Shown here in pieces: positions 19,643-20,433 of a stretch of DNA of 20,433 bases (within the stretch, counting starts at the first letter, position 1; every line of letters begins with the position of its first letter). The translations under genes were made by a program, and so were the position numbers. The notes under the pieces are model-generated. The model searched no databases. It was not told the origin of the DNA and saw only the letters and a program-made list of their open reading frames with translations. The DNA comes from DASVXQ01 sp046727955. Lineage in GTDB: Bacteria > Actinomycetota > CALGFH01. The DNA lies in the NCBI GenBank assembly GCA_046727955.1, contig JBKPDO010000368.1:1-20433 (forward strand), read 5' to 3'.

Positions 19643-20433
19643 TTGACCTTCTCTTGCCGGAGTGGCAGAACTGGTGGCGGTCGCCGACCCGACATCGAGG
19701 AGCTTCCCCTACGTCCAGGACGTGGCACCGTCGTCCCACTCGTCGTGCTCGGCCTGCTGCTCGGCAGCGGTCGGCCGGCACAGGCCGCGCCCGCGCCGCT
19801 CGAGTCGCCGGCGCAGCGGATCGCCCGGCTGCGCTCCGAGGCGGCCAAGGTGCAGCGCATCATCGACCAGATGAACGATCAGGTCGAGGTCCTCGTCGAG
19901 CGCTACAACGCCAACCGGGAGGCGCTCGCCCGCACCCAGGCCGCCCAGGTGAGCACGAGCCGCCGCATCGAGCGCGCCAGGCGCGAGCTCGCCAGCGCCA
20001 AGCAGCAGCTCGACCAGCGGGTCTGGGCCATCTACACCGGCGGGGCGCAGCTCAGCACGCTGGCCGGGCTGCTCAACGCCACCGACCTGCACGAGGCCCT
20101 GACCACCGCCAAGTACCAGGAGGACGTGGTCGACGCCGACCGTCGCACGCTCGCGCGGGTCGAGCGGGCCAAGCGGGCGCTCGACGCCCTGGCGGCGCAG
20201 CTCGCCGCCCAGCGGCGCGCGCAGGAGAGCCTACAGGCTCGCCTGGCCGGGGAGCGCCGGCAGATCGAGAACAGGCTCGCCGCCCAGCGTGCCTACCTGA
20301 CCCGCATCACAGCGGCGGTGCGGCGGGCGCTGGAGCAGGAGCGCCGGCGCCAGGAGGAGCTGCGCCGCAAGGCCATCGCGCGCCGGCTCGCCGCGCGGCG
20401 AGCCGCAAGGCTGCGGGCGGCACGGGCCGCCGC
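19643..20433 (+). CDS. Secreted coiled-coil protein, probably the N-terminus of a peptidoglycan hydrolase (runs off the window)
   Basis: This frame is open from the TAG at 19628 to the window end. It encodes a hydrophobic signal-like stretch, 'TVVPLVVLGLLLGSGRPAQA', then about 220 residues of charged coiled coil ('RIARLRSEAAKVQRIIDQM'), including 'RVWAIYTGGAQLSTLAGLLN'. This is the pattern of actinobacterial NlpC/P60 or M23 cell-wall hydrolases (RipA/EnvC-like), whose catalytic domain would lie beyond the window. No ATG or GTG precedes the signal sequence in frame. The only usual start is TTG 19643, which is just after a TATAGT box (19626-19631) and without a Shine-Dalgarno. The 5' end also overlaps a tRNA-Leu-like stretch. 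Start and catalytic class are uncertain. Confidence 0.7.
   Translation, partial: MTFSCRSGRTGGGRRPDIEELPLRPGRGTVVPLVVLGLLLGSGRPAQAAPAPLESPAQRIARLRSEAAKVQRIIDQMNDQVEVLVERYNANREALARTQAAQVSTSRRIERARRELASAKQQLDQRVWAIYTGGAQLSTLAGLLNATDLHEALTTAKYQEDVVDADRRTLARVERAKRALDALAAQLAAQRRAQESLQARLAGERRQIENRLAAQRAYLTRITAAVRRALEQERRRQEELRRKAIARRLAARRAARLRAARAA
19656..19675 (+). other. tRNA-Leu-like 5' fragment
   Basis: GCCGGAGTGGCAGAACTGGT closely matches, from memory, the first 20 bases of bacterial tRNA-Leu genes (acceptor arm GCCGGAG, TG, then the D-arm with the GG of the D-loop). The match ends abruptly: no anticodon arm follows and no CTCCGGC arm was found downstream to close the acceptor stem. It follows an AT-rich stretch (19618-19655). 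It is either a truncated tRNA left by recombination or chance similarity. Confidence 0.35.

Noticed and set aside
19656..19760. A complete tRNA-Leu gene
   Set aside because: Only the first 20 or so bases match. No anticodon arm, T-arm or 3' acceptor strand was found downstream.
19405..19863. Minus-strand ORF containing a KVKYFEDYIFNEAYG-like stretch
   Set aside because: The protein-like look comes from the AT-rich gap after murJ. The rest is antisense to murJ and the coiled-coil gene.

Overview
The window is about 20.4 kb of GC-rich DNA, roughly 70% GC in ordinary coding stretches. Gene content and order point to a member of the Actinomycetota, probably a deep-branching lineage. Two gene blocks correspond, from memory of family and synteny knowledge, to the Mycobacterium tuberculosis runs Rv0046c-Rv0058 (ino1, PadR, DUF5318, ponA1, GT87, rpsF, ssb, rpsR, rplI, dnaB) and Rv3907c-Rv3910 (pcnA, NUDIX, DUF6049, murJ). 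In M. tuberculosis these flank oriC on opposite sides. Here they are neighbours with no dnaA or oriC between them.

Left block, minus strand (179-8830): a zinc-ribbon DUF5318 protein, a bifunctional class A penicillin-binding protein, a GT87 mannosyltransferase-like membrane protein, a possible 67-residue membrane ORF, then rpsF, ssb, rpsR, rplI and dnaB. DnaB carries a 424-residue intein with both LAGLIDADG acidic residues, in DNA visibly poorer in GC than its host gene. The first 125 bases hold the 3' end of an unrelated, perhaps transposase-derived, gene.

Centre, plus strand (8959-12823): a PadR regulator with a strong promoter overlapped by dyad and direct repeats, inositol-3-phosphate synthase, a strong hairpin terminator, then a GH13 alpha-glucosidase. 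The glucosidase is preceded by one copy of a GC-rich repeat family and interrupted in frame by another. A third copy lies upstream of rpsF. A 9-bp tandem repeat spans the glucosidase stop codon.

Right block: pcnA (CCA-adding enzyme) on the minus strand, then on the plus strand a KGG stress protein, a divergent YbaK-like protein, a NUDIX hydrolase, DUF6049, murJ and a coiled-coil secreted protein that runs off the window. NUDIX-DUF6049-murJ overlap by 4 bases at each junction and are almost certainly one operon. The common theme is the cell envelope (lipid II flipping, peptidoglycan polymerisation, mannosylation, inositol supply) next to core replication and translation genes.

The most unexplained structure is the repeat family: a core containing GGGTCC and GGGGGTGCCC followed by 15-bp units. 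Two of its three copies can be read in the same frame as PEGSG-x-P-x-GGA peptides inside ORFs, like a protein-invading palindromic element. No CRISPR array, rRNA or complete tRNA was seen.
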